Assembly: GCA_016711875.1 (NCBI GenBank)
Contig: JADJSD010000006.1
Location: 1-64,000, forward strand
DNA from: Betaproteobacteria bacterium
Lineage (GTDB): Bacteria > Pseudomonadota > Gammaproteobacteria > Burkholderiales > Usitatibacteraceae
Length of the DNA stretch: 64,000 bases
Direction: 5' to 3'
Within the stretch, counting starts at the first letter, position 1; every line of letters starts with the position of its first letter. Positions 50,995-60,893 of the stretch are shown in pieces. The translations under genes were made by a program, and so were the position numbers. The notes below the pieces were generated by a model. The model saw only the letters and a list, made by a program, of their open reading frames with translations, made no database searches and was not told where the DNA came from.

Positions 50995-52152
50995 TTGGAC
51001 CGCATCGACTGGATCGAGAACGAAACCGAACGCACCGCCCGCTGGCAGTCCGAAAGCGGCATGCCGGCCCCGAAGCAGATGGCCATCGTGGACGACACGA
51101 TCCGCCCCGACGACGCCTACGGCCTGGCGGGGCAGGGCACGGCGCTGCTGTGGCGCGGCGATTTTCCGAGCGCGCGGCACATGCTCGCCGCGATGGCGAA
51201 GCGCGTCGACTACCGCGCCCGCAAGTCGCGCGCCAAGCGCGAGGAGGGCACCACGCCCGGCCAGGCGTTCCACCTGCACCGCCAGGCGCAGGCGCAGAAG
51301 GCGCGCCTGCTGGGCATGCTGCTCGTGCAGTTGGAGGACGACTACTACATCAAGCTGCCGCGGGCCCAGGACGTGAAGGCCGCCTGCACGGAAGCGTGGG
51401 GCGTATCGGACGGCGGGCAGACGGTGGTCGCGCTGCGCGAGCTGATGGGCGTCATCGGCGCCCACGAGTGGCGCACCAAGGGCCTGGAAGTGCCGGGTCT
51501 CGGGGGACGCATCCATCCGCATTACGGCGTCTTCACGCCCACGCGCAACGAGTATCTCGACCTCATCGCCAAGGCGACTTTTCCCGCCGCGGCGAAGGAG
51601 AAGGGCGTCGCCTTCGACATCGGCACGGGCACCGGCGTGCTGGCCGCCATGCTCGCGCGGCACGCGGGCATCGCGAAAATCGTCGCCACGGACATCGATC
51701 CGCGCTCACTCACCTGCGCGCGGGAGAACGTCGCGCGCATGGGGCTGGCGGATCGTGTCGAGGTGGTCGAGGCCGACCTTTACCCGGAAGGCAAGGCCGG
51801 GCTCGTCGTCTGCAACCCCCCGTGGTTGCCGGCGCGGCCCTCCACTCCGCTCGAGAAGGGCATCTACGACCCGGAAAGCCACATGCTCAAGGGCTTCCTC
51901 GCCGGCCTCGCGGACCACCTCGTTCCCGGGGGGGAGGGCTGGCTGATCCTGTCGGACCTCGCCGAGCGCCTGGGCCTGCGCTCCGAGGGAGAGCTGGCGG
52001 AGAACATCGCCAAGGCGGGCCTCGTGGTCAAGGAACGCACCCAGGCGACGCCCCGGCACCCGAAGGCCGCCGACAAGGCCGATCCCCTGCACGCCGCCCG
52101 GGCCGCCGAGGTGGTTTCCCTCTGGAAGCTCGTCCCCGCCCCGCGCGTTTGA
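50995..52152 (+). CDS. class I SAM-dependent methyltransferase with NPPW motif
   Basis: A 385-residue methyltransferase. SAM motif I is DIGTGTG (208-214), the acidic loop is ATDIDPRSLTCARENV, and the catalytic NPPW (274-277) is typical of N-methyltransferases acting on glutamine or nucleobase amines (HemK/RsmC-like). The N-terminal 170 residues form a recognition domain that includes RVDYRARKSRAKREEG. It starts with TTG at 50995, with GGAG nine bases upstream; ATG 51061 is an alternative. The target is unknown. Confidence 0.85.
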   Translation: MDRIDWIENETERTARWQSESGMPAPKQMAIVDDTIRPDDAYGLAGQGTALLWRGDFPSARHMLAAMAKRVDYRARKSRAKREEGTTPGQAFHLHRQAQAQKARLLGMLLVQLEDDYYIKLPRAQDVKAACTEAWGVSDGGQTVVALRELMGVIGAHEWRTKGLEVPGLGGRIHPHYGVFTPTRNEYLDLIAKATFPAAAKEKGVAFDIGTGTGVLAAMLARHAGIAKIVATDIDPRSLTCARENVARMGLADRVEVVEADLYPEGKAGLVVCNPPWLPARPSTPLEKGIYDPESHMLKGFLAGLADHLVPGGEGWLILSDLAERLGLRSEGELAENIAKAGLVVKERTQATPRHPKAADKADPLHAARAAEVVSLWKLVPAPRV

Positions 52153-52235
52153 GCTAGGACAGGGTCGCGGCCGGCGGGCGCCGCTATGCTGGTCCGTCGA
52201 CGCCCGCCCGAGGGCGTGTTCCCGGCTGCGCACCG

Positions 52236-55200
52236 ATGCTCAAGCGCCTTGCCTTGCTGGCCCTGGCCGTGGCGGTCTTCGTGCCGCTGGTGGGCCTCAC
52301 CTACGTCCGTTTCGAATCGAAGCGGATCGAGGAGGACGCCTTTCGCGATCTCGAGGGCGTGGCGCGACTCAAGGCCGAGCAGATCGGGAACTGGCTGAAG
52401 GAGCGCCGAGGCGATTCCCTGGCCCTGATGGGATCCGAGAACTTCGCCCTTCGCATCCAGCACTATCTGGGAAAGCCCGGGGATCCCGACGACAACCGCA
52501 TCATCCGGGGGCGACTGGAGACGCTTCGCCAGGCGTACGGCTACGGCGACGTGCTGCTGCTCGATGCCGGTGGCACCGTCCGCATGAGTCTGGGCAAGCA
52601 CGAGACCCTCAACGCCACGGTGGCCGGATATATCCGGCGGGCGCAGGCCGAGCGGTCTGTCCTGAACACGGACATCTACCGTGACGAGCAAGGCGAGATC
52701 CACATGGACTGGATCGTGCCGATCGTCGCTGAAGGGCGCGCCAACGCGGTCGTCGTCCTGCACGCGAACCCGCGGGACTTCCTGTTCCCGGTCATCGAGA
52801 AGTGGCCCACGTCGAGCGAGACGGCCGAGAGCCTGCTCGTGCGCCGCGAGGACCGGTGGGTGCGCTACCTCAACGACATCCGCAACCGCAACGACACGGC
52901 CCTCCTGCAGACGGCGGCCGTCGACCGGGCCGACCTTCCGGCGGTCGCCGCCGTGCAGTCGGAAGCGCCAGGACGGATGCACGGCCGGCGCCTCGACGGG
53001 GTGGAGGTCCTGTCGGCCTATCGCCGCATCGAGGGCATGGACTGGCGCATCGTCACCCAGGTCGAGCGCGCCGAGGTCTTCGCGCCGATGTGGAACACGC
53101 TGTGGTGGGTGCTCGGCATCGCCGCCGTCGCCGTCGCCGCGATCCTGTTCGCCGTGGGGCAGGCCTGGCGCCAGCACGGGCGCGTCCGGGAGCTGGAGTT
53201 GCGCGAGGAGCGCGCCCGCGCCGACCAGCTGCTGCGCAACTTCTACGACCTGCCGTTCATCGGCATGGCGATCACCGTCGTGGCCACGACGCGGTGGCTG
53301 CAGTTCAACGATCGCTTCGCGGATATCTTCGGGTACTCGCGCGAGGAGATGGAGTCGAAGACCTGGAAGGACCTGGCGCCGGCGGACGAGGTGGACGCGG
53401 ACCTGGCCGACCTGCGCGCGCTCCTGCATGAAGATCGGGAAAGCCACGTCGCCGAAAGGCGGTTCGTGCGCCGCGATGGCACCGAAGGCCACGCGATCGT
53501 GAGCCTGCGCGTGTTGCGGGACGTCCGCGGGCGGCCCACCCACGTGATCGCCACCGTGCAGGACATCACGGAGCGCAAGCGCGCCGAGGAGGTCCAGCGC
53601 GACCAGGCCCAGCAGATCCGCTCGCTGGGCGACAACCTGCCCGACGGCTTCATCTACCGGTTCCGCAAGGACGGCGGCGTGCCGCGCTTCGTGTACGTGA
53701 GCGCGGGGGTGGAACGCGTGCTCGGGCTCGAGCCGGAGCAGGTGATGTCCGACGCCGGCATCCTGTTCTCGCTGCTCACGCCCGAGTCGGCGGCGGAGTA
53801 CGCGCAGCAGGAGGCGCTGGCCGACAGCGAGAGGTCGGTCTTCTCGATGGTGCTGCACACCTTCACGGCCGACGGCCGGGAGAAATGGCTCCACGTGCAA
53901 TCGCGCCCCACCCGCCTGCCGGACGGCACGCAGGTCTGGGACGGCATCACGCTCGACGTCACCGCGCGGCGCGAGGCCGACGAGCGCCTGCGCGAGAGCG
54001 AGCGGCGCTTCCGCCGCCTTTTCGAGGAGAGCAAGGAGGCCCTCACCCTCATCGAGGACGACCGGTTCGTGGACGCGAACGCGGCCGCCCTCGACATGCT
54101 GCGCGTCGCGGACCGCGGGAAATTCCTGGGGCTCTCGCCGGCGAGCATCTCGCCCCAGTTCCAGCCTGACGGGCGCCGAAGCGCGGACCGCGTGCGCGAG
54201 CTCGTGGCGGAGGCCTTCGAGAAGGGCGCGGTCGAGTTGGAGTGGGAGCACGTGCGCGCGGACGGCGAGCGCTTCCACACCGAGGTGCTGGCCACCGCGA
54301 TGTCGTTCGGCGAACGGCCCTTGCTGCACGTCGTCTGGCGCGACATCACGGAGCGCAAGCGCGAGCAGGGCGAGCTCGAGCGCTACCGCCTGCAGCTCGA
54401 GGACCTCGTCGAGCAGCGCACGGCGGAGCTCTCGCTCGCCAAGCTCGCGGCCGAGTCGGCCAACCAGGCGAAGAGCACCTTCCTCGCCAACATGAGCCAC
54501 GAGATCCGCACGCCGATGAACGCGATCATCGGCATGAGCCATCTCGCCCTCGCCACGGAGCTCACGCCGCGGCAGCGCGACTACCTGCAGAAGATCCAGG
54601 GCGCGGGCGGGCACCTGCTGGGCATCATCAGCGACATCCTGGACCTCTCCAAGATCGAGGCCGGGCGCCTCGCCCTCGAGCGCGCCGAGTTCGACCTCGA
54701 GAAGGTGGCCGACCACGTGGGCGTGCTGCTCGCCGACCGCGCGGGCGCCAAGGGCCTGGAGTTCGTGATGGACCTCGCGCCGGACTTGCCGCGGCAGCTC
54801 GTGGGCGATGCGCTCCGCCTCGAGCAGGTGCTGCTCAACCTCGGCGCCAACGCGGTGAAGTTCACCGATCGCGGCGAGGTCGTCATATCCGGCCGCCTCG
54901 AGAGCCGCGACGAGCGCCAGGCGGTGGTGCGCTTCACCGTGCGCGACACGGGCATCGGGCTCACGGCCCTGCAGAAGGCGAGGCTCTTCCAGAGCTTCGA
55001 GCAGGCCGACGCCTCCACCACCCGCAAGTACGGCGGCACGGGCCTGGGGCTGGTGATCGCCAAGCGGCTCGTGGAGCTGATGGAAGGCGGGATCGGGGTG
55101 GATTCGCAGGCCGGCGGCGGCAGCGTCTTCTGGTTCACGATCCGCGCGGGCCTGGGCAGCAGCAAGCCGAAGCCGCGCGTTCTCCGGCCGGACCTGGGCG

Positions 55201-56432
55201 GGCGCCGCGTGCTCGTCGTGGACGACAACGATTCCGCGCGCATCGTCATGCGCGACATGCTCGCCGCCATGAGCTTCGACGTGAGCGTGAGCGCGAGCGG
55301 CGAAGAGGCCGTCGCGGCCGTGCGCCTGGCCGACGCCGCGAAGAACCCCTACGCCATCGTCTATCTCGACTGGCGCATGCCGGGGATGGACGGCATGGCG
55401 GTGGCGAGGGCCATCGGCGCGCTCGGCCTCGCGGCCCGCCCGCACGTGGTGATGGTCACGGCCTACGGTCGCGAGGAGCTCATCACGGAGGCGAGCGAGG
55501 TGGGTATCGAGGACTTCCTCATGAAGCCGGTGAGCGCCTCGGTCCTGTTCAACGCGTCGGTGCAACTCCTGCAGGGCGATCCGCGGCCGCTGCCGTCCGC
55601 GCCCGCCGTCACGACGCCGGCCCCGGGCCGGGGCGCCCGCATCCTCGTGGCGGAGGACAACGAACTCAACCAGGAGGTGGCGCGCGACATGCTGGAGCAG
55701 CTCGGCCACCGCGTGGATGTGGCGGCGAACGGCCAGGCGGCCCTGCGCCTGGCGCAACAGGCGGCCTACGACCTCGTCTTCATGGACATGCAGATGCCGG
55801 TGATGGACGGACTCGACGCGACGCGGGCCATCCGCCGCCTGCCGGAGACGCGATTCGCCTCGCTGCCGATCGTCGCGATGACCGCGAACGTCATGCGCCA
55901 GGACCAGGCGCGGTGCCTCGCGGCCGGCATGAACGACTACATCCCGAAGCCCATCGATCCGGAGGCGCTCGCGCGGATGCTCGAACGCTGGCTGCCCGCG
56001 CTTCCGGATGGCGGGCCTTCGGTCGTGGCGATACCCGGGGCGCGGGCCGGCGTGGACCTGCCCTACGACATTCCCGGCCTCGACGTCGCCAAGGGGCTCT
56101 CGCGGGTGCTCGGCAATGCGCCGCTGTACCGGTCCCTCCTGCGCCGCTTCGCGAACCAGGAGCGCGGAGCCCCCATCGCCATTCGCGCCCATCTCGAACG
56201 CGCCGAGCGCGCCGAGGCCGAACGCCGCGTTCACACCGTGAAGGGCGTCGCGGCGACGCTGGGCGCGGCGGACCTGCAAGCCGATTCCATGGCGCTCGAG
56301 CTGGCCATCCGCGAGCTCCGCCCGGGGGGCGTGGTGGACGAGCGGCTGGCGGCCTTCGAGAAGCGGCTGGGGGACCTGGTGGCCGCGCTCGACGAGAGGC
56401 TTCCGGCCCCCGGAGAGCCCGGGCCGCGCTAG
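52236..56432 (+). CDS. large membrane hybrid histidine kinase with three PAS, two receiver and one HPt domain
   Basis: A 1398-residue BarA-type kinase. Two membrane helices (about 5-22 and 289-310) flank a periplasmic Cache-like sensor region. Three PAS domains follow (about 340-455, 460-585 and 590-720; ITERKR motifs mark their ends). Then come HisKA with H755 (MSHEIRTPMN), the ATPase (DTGIGL, GTGLGLVIA), receivers with D1045 (LDWRMPG) and D1184 (MDMQMPV), and a C-terminal HPt with H1333 (RRVHTVKG). All phosphorelay residues are present. No response regulator lies nearby, so output passes to a distant partner. Confidence 0.95.
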   Translation: MLKRLALLALAVAVFVPLVGLTYVRFESKRIEEDAFRDLEGVARLKAEQIGNWLKERRGDSLALMGSENFALRIQHYLGKPGDPDDNRIIRGRLETLRQAYGYGDVLLLDAGGTVRMSLGKHETLNATVAGYIRRAQAERSVLNTDIYRDEQGEIHMDWIVPIVAEGRANAVVVLHANPRDFLFPVIEKWPTSSETAESLLVRREDRWVRYLNDIRNRNDTALLQTAAVDRADLPAVAAVQSEAPGRMHGRRLDGVEVLSAYRRIEGMDWRIVTQVERAEVFAPMWNTLWWVLGIAAVAVAAILFAVGQAWRQHGRVRELELREERARADQLLRNFYDLPFIGMAITVVATTRWLQFNDRFADIFGYSREEMESKTWKDLAPADEVDADLADLRALLHEDRESHVAERRFVRRDGTEGHAIVSLRVLRDVRGRPTHVIATVQDITERKRAEEVQRDQAQQIRSLGDNLPDGFIYRFRKDGGVPRFVYVSAGVERVLGLEPEQVMSDAGILFSLLTPESAAEYAQQEALADSERSVFSMVLHTFTADGREKWLHVQSRPTRLPDGTQVWDGITLDVTARREADERLRESERRFRRLFEESKEALTLIEDDRFVDANAAALDMLRVADRGKFLGLSPASISPQFQPDGRRSADRVRELVAEAFEKGAVELEWEHVRADGERFHTEVLATAMSFGERPLLHVVWRDITERKREQGELERYRLQLEDLVEQRTAELSLAKLAAESANQAKSTFLANMSHEIRTPMNAIIGMSHLALATELTPRQRDYLQKIQGAGGHLLGIISDILDLSKIEAGRLALERAEFDLEKVADHVGVLLADRAGAKGLEFVMDLAPDLPRQLVGDALRLEQVLLNLGANAVKFTDRGEVVISGRLESRDERQAVVRFTVRDTGIGLTALQKARLFQSFEQADASTTRKYGGTGLGLVIAKRLVELMEGGIGVDSQAGGGSVFWFTIRAGLGSSKPKPRVLRPDLGGRRVLVVDDNDSARIVMRDMLAAMSFDVSVSASGEEAVAAVRLADAAKNPYAIVYLDWRMPGMDGMAVARAIGALGLAARPHVVMVTAYGREELITEASEVGIEDFLMKPVSASVLFNASVQLLQGDPRPLPSAPAVTTPAPGRGARILVAEDNELNQEVARDMLEQLGHRVDVAANGQAALRLAQQAAYDLVFMDMQMPVMDGLDATRAIRRLPETRFASLPIVAMTANVMRQDQARCLAAGMNDYIPKPIDPEALARMLERWLPALPDGGPSVVAIPGARAGVDLPYDIPGLDVAKGLSRVLGNAPLYRSLLRRFANQERGAPIAIRAHLERAERAEAERRVHTVKGVAATLGAADLQADSMALELAIRELRPGGVVDERLAAFEKRLGDLVAALDERLPAPGEPGPR

Positions 56433-57034
56433 TCCGGGCGCCTGGCGAGCCAGGGCATTTGCGCGCCTCGCCGGGCTTCCCAGGCGGTGATCGCCCCTTC
56501 GTGCTTGAGCGTGAGGTCGATCTCGTCGACGCCCTCCAGCAGGCAGGCCTTGCGGAAGGCGTCCACGTCGAAGGGCTCGAGGCTGCCGTCGGGGAAGCGC
56601 ACCGTCTGCGCGGGCAGGTCGATGGTGACCTGCGCACCCGGGCTCGCGGCGAGCTGCTCGCGAAGCGCCGTGACCCGCGTGGCGGGAAGCACGAGGGCCG
56701 CAATGCCGTTCTTGAAGCTGTTCTCGAGGAAGATGTCGCCGAACGAGGGCGCGATCCAGGCGGCGAGGCCCGCCCCGGCCAGCGCCCACACCGCCGCCTC
56801 GCGCGAGGAGCCGCAGCCGAAGTTCTCGGCGGCCACGAGGATCCGCGCGCCGCGGTAGGCGGGCCGGTCGAGCACGAAATCCCGGTCGGCCTCGCGCAGG
56901 TCGTGGAAGAGGAAGTTCTGGTAGCCGGCCGAGCGCGGCTGGCGCAGGAAGCGCGCGGGCACGATGCGGTCCGTGTCGCAGTTCACGAGGTCGAAGGGCA
57001 CGGCGACGGCGGTGAGCGTCGTGAAGGGCTTCAT
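56429..57034 (-). CDS. leuD: 3-isopropylmalate dehydratase small subunit-like (LeuD)
   Basis: A 201-residue aconitase-family swivel subunit. Signature stretches are NCDTDRIVPARFL, ENFGCGSSREAAVWAL and FGDIFLENSFKNGI. It forms a heterodimer with the LeuC-type subunit encoded immediately upstream; its ATG overlaps the leuC stop (ATGA). Its 3' end overlaps the convergent kinase by four bases. Leucine biosynthesis is the default function, but no leuB follows and the upstream lyase and Bug receptor suggest a catabolic hydratase. The symbol is therefore a homology label. Confidence 0.85.
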   Translation of the reverse strand: MKPFTTLTAVAVPFDLVNCDTDRIVPARFLRQPRSAGYQNFLFHDLREADRDFVLDRPAYRGARILVAAENFGCGSSREAAVWALAGAGLAAWIAPSFGDIFLENSFKNGIAALVLPATRVTALREQLAASPGAQVTIDLPAQTVRFPDGSLEPFDVDAFRKACLLEGVDEIDLTLKHEGAITAWEARRGAQMPWLARRPD

Positions 57035-58434
57035 CGTTCGTCCAGGAGCTTGCGTACGTCGGCAATGGTGCCCGTCACGGCGGCGGCCGCGGCCATGGCC
57101 GGGCTCATGAGGTGCGTGCGCGCGCCCTTGCCCTGCCGGCCCTCGAAGTTGCGGTTCGAGGTGGAGGCGCAGCGCTCGCCGGGTTCCACCAGGTCCCCGT
57201 TCATGCCCACGCACATGGAGCAGCCCGCGTCGCGCCAGTCGAAGCCCGCCTCGATGAATATCCGGTCGAGTCCCTCCGCCTCGGCCGCGCGCTTCACGAG
57301 GCCCGAGCCCGGCACCACGAGGGCGGGCACCACGGCCTTGCGGCCCCGGACCACGCGGGCAGCGGCGCGAAGGTCCTCCAGCCGGCTGTTGGTGCACGAG
57401 CCGATGAAGACGCGCTGGATGGGAATTCCCTCGAGGCGCCGGCCGGGCGCGAGGTCCATGTAGCGCAGCGCCTTCCCGAGGCTTTCGCGGCGCGAGGCAT
57501 CGGGCTCGTTCGCCGGATCCGGCACGACGCCGGTGATGCCCGCGCCGTGCTCGGGGCTCGTGCCCCAGGTGGCCATCGGCTCGAGTTCGCCGGCTTCGAG
57601 CGCCACTTCCGCGTCGAAGGCGGCGTCGTCGTCCGAACGCAGCGTGCGCCAGTGCGCGAGTGCCGCCTCCCACTCGTCTTCGCGCGGCGCGTACGGCAAC
57701 CCGTGCAGGTAACCGAATGTGGCGTCGTCCGGCGCCACGAGTCCCGCGCGCGCGCCCGCCTCTATGGACATGTTGCACACCGTCATGCGCCCCTCGATCG
57801 AGAGCGAGCGGATGGCGGAGCCGGCGTACTCGAGCGTGGTCCCCGTGCCGCCCTGCGCGCCGATGCGGGCGATGAGGGCGAGGATGATGTCCTTGGCGAA
57901 GACGCCTTCCGGCAGCACGCCCTCGACGAGCACGCGCATCGTCCGCGACTTCGCCTGCCACAGCGCCTGGGTGGCGAGCACGTGCGCGACCTCGGAGGCG
58001 CCGATGCCGAAGGCGAGCGCTCCCAGCGCCCCGTGCGTGGCGGTGTGGGAATCGCCGCACACGAGCGTGAGCCCGGGCTGCGTGATGCCCTGCTCCGGGC
58101 CCACCACGTGCACGATGCCCTGCCGGACATCGCCCACCGGGAAGATCGCGATGCGCTCGCGCCGGGCGTTGGCCGCGAGCGTGTCGACCTTGTCCTTGAG
58201 TTCCGGGTGCGTGATGGGATCGCGCTCCCGCGCCCGCGTGGGCACGTAGTGATCCGGCACGGCGAAGGTGAGATCCGGGCGGCGCACCGCGCGGCCCGAG
58301 GCGCGCAGCGCCTCGAAGGCGTGGAAGCTGCCCTCGTGCACGAGGTGCCGGTCCATGGCGAGAAGCGTGCGCCCGCCCGGCCCGCTCGCCACCGCGTGCG
58401 CGTCCCAGATCCTGTCGTAGAGGGTGCGGCCCAC
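57031..58434 (-). CDS. leuC: 3-isopropylmalate dehydratase large subunit-like (LeuC)
   Basis: A 467-residue aconitase-family subunit. Iron-sulfur cysteines are visible in VFIGSCTNSRLEDL and DAGCSMCVGMN. The substrate loop CGDSHTATHGALGALAFGIG and the C-terminal TSNRNFEGRQGKG are typical. GTG 58434, two bases after the stop of the lyase gene, matches the normal LeuC N-terminus (GRTLYDRIWDAH). Coupling with a PEP-mutase-family lyase suggests it could hydrate an alkyl-maleate such as dimethylmaleate instead of isopropylmalate; the sequence alone does not decide. Confidence 0.87.
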   Translation of the reverse strand: MGRTLYDRIWDAHAVASGPGGRTLLAMDRHLVHEGSFHAFEALRASGRAVRRPDLTFAVPDHYVPTRARERDPITHPELKDKVDTLAANARRERIAIFPVGDVRQGIVHVVGPEQGITQPGLTLVCGDSHTATHGALGALAFGIGASEVAHVLATQALWQAKSRTMRVLVEGVLPEGVFAKDIILALIARIGAQGGTGTTLEYAGSAIRSLSIEGRMTVCNMSIEAGARAGLVAPDDATFGYLHGLPYAPREDEWEAALAHWRTLRSDDDAAFDAEVALEAGELEPMATWGTSPEHGAGITGVVPDPANEPDASRRESLGKALRYMDLAPGRRLEGIPIQRVFIGSCTNSRLEDLRAAARVVRGRKAVVPALVVPGSGLVKRAAEAEGLDRIFIEAGFDWRDAGCSMCVGMNGDLVEPGERCASTSNRNFEGRQGKGARTHLMSPAMAAAAAVTGTIADVRKLLDER

Positions 58435-58436
58435 GG

Positions 58437-59372
58437 CTACTTCGGCTGGTGCCCCACGCTGCCCGCGTACTTCGCCATCGCCTCCTCGCCGAGGTATTCG
58501 CGCTCCCAGGCGCGCACCTGGTCGAATCCGGCGAAGGTGTGCAGGTCGCCCAGGGGGTGCCGGCGGAAGCCCTCCATGAAGCGCGTCTCCGCGACCGGGC
58601 CGTCGGCTTTCATCTGCGCGGCCAGGTCGTGCATGGCGGCGAGGGCCGAGCGGAGCATGGCGTTGGGGGAGATGCACACGGCGATGCCCAGGGCGCGCAT
58701 TTCCTCCTGCGTGAAGCGCGGGGAGACGCCCGTCATGTTGTAGAAGACCGGGCCCTTCACCTCGCGCAGGATGCGGTGGATCTCGTCGACGGCGGTCGGT
58801 CCCTCGATGAAGGCAAGGTCCGCGCCGGCCTCGAGGTACGCGTTCACGCGGCGGATGGCTTCGTCGAGCGACCCGCCATGGGCGCCGCGCGCGTCCGTGC
58901 GGGCGACAAGGACGAAGTCCGGGTCGAGTTCGTCGCGCGTGTCGGCCGCCGCGCGGATCTTGCCGACCGCCTCCTCGAGCGGGATCACCAGCCGGCCGGC
59001 CACGTGACCGCAGCGCTTGGGGCTCACCTGGTCCTCCAGGTGGATGCCCGCCACGCCCGCGCCGATGTACTCGCGCACGGTGCGGATCACGTTGATGGCG
59101 TTGCCGAAGCCGGTGTCGGCATCGGCGATGACCGGCAGGCCCGAGGCCTCGGCGATGTAGCGCGCGTTCGCCACCATTTCGCCCATCGTGGTGAGTCCCA
59201 CGTCCGGGTAGCCGGTGAGGGAGAGGGACGTGCCGTAGCCCGTCATGTAGATCGCCTCGAAGCCCGCGTTCGCGAGCACCTTGGCGCTCATCGCGTTGTA
59301 GCAGCCCGGGACGTACAGGGTGGGGCCGCGGGCGATGAGCTCCCGCAGGCGCGTGGAGGCGCGCGGCCTCAC
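58437..59372 (-). CDS. isocitrate lyase/PEP mutase-family lyase
   Basis: A 311-residue TIM-barrel enzyme. Metal and substrate motifs: MTGYGTSLSLTGYPDVGL, VIADADTGFGN (D84, D86), IHLEDQVSPKRCGHVAG with catalytic Cys121 in KRCGH. The KRCGH cysteine marks C-C lyases such as methylisocitrate or dimethylmalate lyase, as opposed to PEP mutase proper. GTG 59372 overlaps the stop of the Bug receptor. With the hydratase genes it would cleave a hydroxy-diacid to pyruvate (or a homologue) plus a short acid. Confidence 0.9.
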   Translation of the reverse strand: MRPRASTRLRELIARGPTLYVPGCYNAMSAKVLANAGFEAIYMTGYGTSLSLTGYPDVGLTTMGEMVANARYIAEASGLPVIADADTGFGNAINVIRTVREYIGAGVAGIHLEDQVSPKRCGHVAGRLVIPLEEAVGKIRAAADTRDELDPDFVLVARTDARGAHGGSLDEAIRRVNAYLEAGADLAFIEGPTAVDEIHRILREVKGPVFYNMTGVSPRFTQEEMRALGIAVCISPNAMLRSALAAMHDLAAQMKADGPVAETRFMEGFRRHPLGDLHTFAGFDQVRAWEREYLGEEAMAKYAGSVGHQPK

Positions 59373-60345
59373 TTGAGCTTGCCGGCGAGGTCCTTCACCA
59401 CCTTGGACCAGGTGCGGTGCTCGGCTTCGATGAGGGCGCGGAATTCCTCCGGCGAGTTGCCCACGATCTCGGCGCCGAGGTTCGAGGCGCTCGCGCGTGG
59501 CGGGCTGGGTGAGCCCCTTCACGGCGGCGGCGTGCAGTTTCGCAAGGACGTCCTTCGGCACGCCGGCCGGCGCGACCACGCCGTACCAGGTGTCGGAGTG
59601 GTAGCCCTTCACCGTCTCGCCGATGGTGGGGATCTCGGGGTTGCTCTGCGCGCGCTTGGTGCTCATGAGGCCGATGGCGACGAGGCGCCCGTCCTTGATT
59701 GGCGGCTGCAGCGGCAGTAGGCCGTCGGAGGCGAGCTGCACCTGACCCGCGAGCACGCCCTGGCGGGCCTGCGTGGACCCCTTGTAGGGCACGTGCACGA
59801 CGTCGATGCCGGCCATCGCGAGCACCATCTCCATGTTGAGGTGCGTGGCCGAGCCCGTGCCCGCAGAGCCGTAGTTGAGCTTGCCCGGGTTCTTCTTCGC
59901 GTAGTCGATCAGCTCGCGCATGTTCTTCACGCCGGCCGACGGGTGGGCCACGATGAGCTGGTGGGTGTTGGCCATCACCGTGACCGGGTCGAAGGACTTG
60001 AGCGGATCGTAGGTCTTCTTGTCCGGATGCATGAGCGGGTTGATGACGAGGGCCGGGCTCACGGCGAGGAGCGTGTAGCCGTCCGGCGCCGCCTGCAGCG
60101 CGGCCTCCGCGCCGACGAGCCCGCCCGCGCCGGGCTTGTTCTCGACGATGACGGGCTGGCCGAGCTCGCGCGTCATCGCCTCGGCCATGGTGCGCGCGAG
60201 CGTGTCGCCGGTGCCGCCGGCGGCGAGCGGGACGATGATCTTGATGGCCCGGGTGGGAAGGACTGCGCGATGGCGCGGCGGCGGGCAGGGTGAGGGCGAC
60301 GAGCGCCGCGGCGACGAGCGCGCGGCGAAGCGGGGAACGGGTCAA
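59369..60345 (-). pseudogene. Bug/TctC-family receptor, frameshifted twice
   Basis: TTG 60345 after GGAGGATAA begins a signal peptide (TRSPLRRALVAAALVALTLP). At about 60260-60282 the frame must change to reach the conserved LPTRAIKIIVPLAAGGTGDT and IVENKPGAGGLVG. After GLTQPATRERL (about 59478-59492) it must change again to give ASNLGAEIVGNSPEEFRALI and the natural end AGKLK, whose TGA overlaps the lyase start. The rest is a normal Bug protein (LNYGSAGTGSATHLNMEM, HVPYKGSTQARQGVLAG). Two single-base indels explain the data. It may be intact in the organism if these are read errors. Confidence 0.85.
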
Positions 60346-60419
60346 TTTATCCTCCAGGGGAAGTGTCCGGGCGCCGTGGGCGGCGACTACCCATGAGTGT
60401 AGGGCCGCCGGGCGGGGTG

Positions 60420-60893
60420 TCAATGAAGCGCGAGAGAAGGCTTTGCAACCATGAGCCACAGGATCGCGAGCACCGCGGCGAAGGCCGGAATGCCCAGGAC
60501 GAACCAGCGCCGGAAGAGGGCATGGTACGCGGCGGGCAGCGGCGCGCCGTCGCACGCGGCCTGGCGCGCGAGGTCCCGCATGCGCAGCTGGATGGCGACC
60601 ACGGGCAGCCAGCAAAGGCCCGTGACGACGTAGAGCACGAGGGACAGCCCGACCCAGCCCGACAGGACGGGCCAGCCGACGAGGTGGGCGAGCGCGAACC
60701 CCGTGACCGGCTGCGCCACCACGGCGGTGGCCGTGAAGACGAAATCGGCGATCACGACGACGCCGGCCGTGTGCGCCACCACCTTCGCATCGTTCGTGCG
60801 GTGCGCCATCAGCAGGAAGAACGCGATGCCGGCGCCGGTGCCGAGCAGAACCGTCGCGCCGATCACGTGCAGCCAGCGCAGCAGGTCGAGCAT
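60420..60893 (-). CDS. DUF2269-like small integral membrane protein
   Basis: A 157-residue protein with four hydrophobic segments (LLRWLHVIGATVLLGTGAGI, VVIADFVFTATAVVAQPVTG, GWVGLSLVLYVVTGLCWLPV, VLGIPAFAAVLAILWLMVA). The pattern, with early RWLHVIGA and central PVTGFALA, fits the DUF2269 family. The ATG shares its A with the stop of the SDR-DoxX gene (TGATG), so they are coupled. Function unknown; co-occurrence with DoxX-like proteins suggests a membrane redox role. Confidence 0.82.
   Translation of the reverse strand: MLDLLRWLHVIGATVLLGTGAGIAFFLLMAHRTNDAKVVAHTAGVVVIADFVFTATAVVAQPVTGFALAHLVGWPVLSGWVGLSLVLYVVTGLCWLPVVAIQLRMRDLARQAACDGAPLPAAYHALFRRWFVLGIPAFAAVLAILWLMVAKPSLALH

Noticed and set aside
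52185..52190. TATGCT as -10 of the large hybrid kinase
   Set aside because: No -35 resembling TTGACA is found 16-18 bases upstream, so support is too weak to list it.
51864..57065. Minus-strand open frame of 1733 codons
   Set aside because: It is antisense to the large hybrid kinase and its translation is low-complexity Arg/Ala/His-rich sequence with no recognisable domain; only its 5' part overlaps the leuD region, in a different frame.
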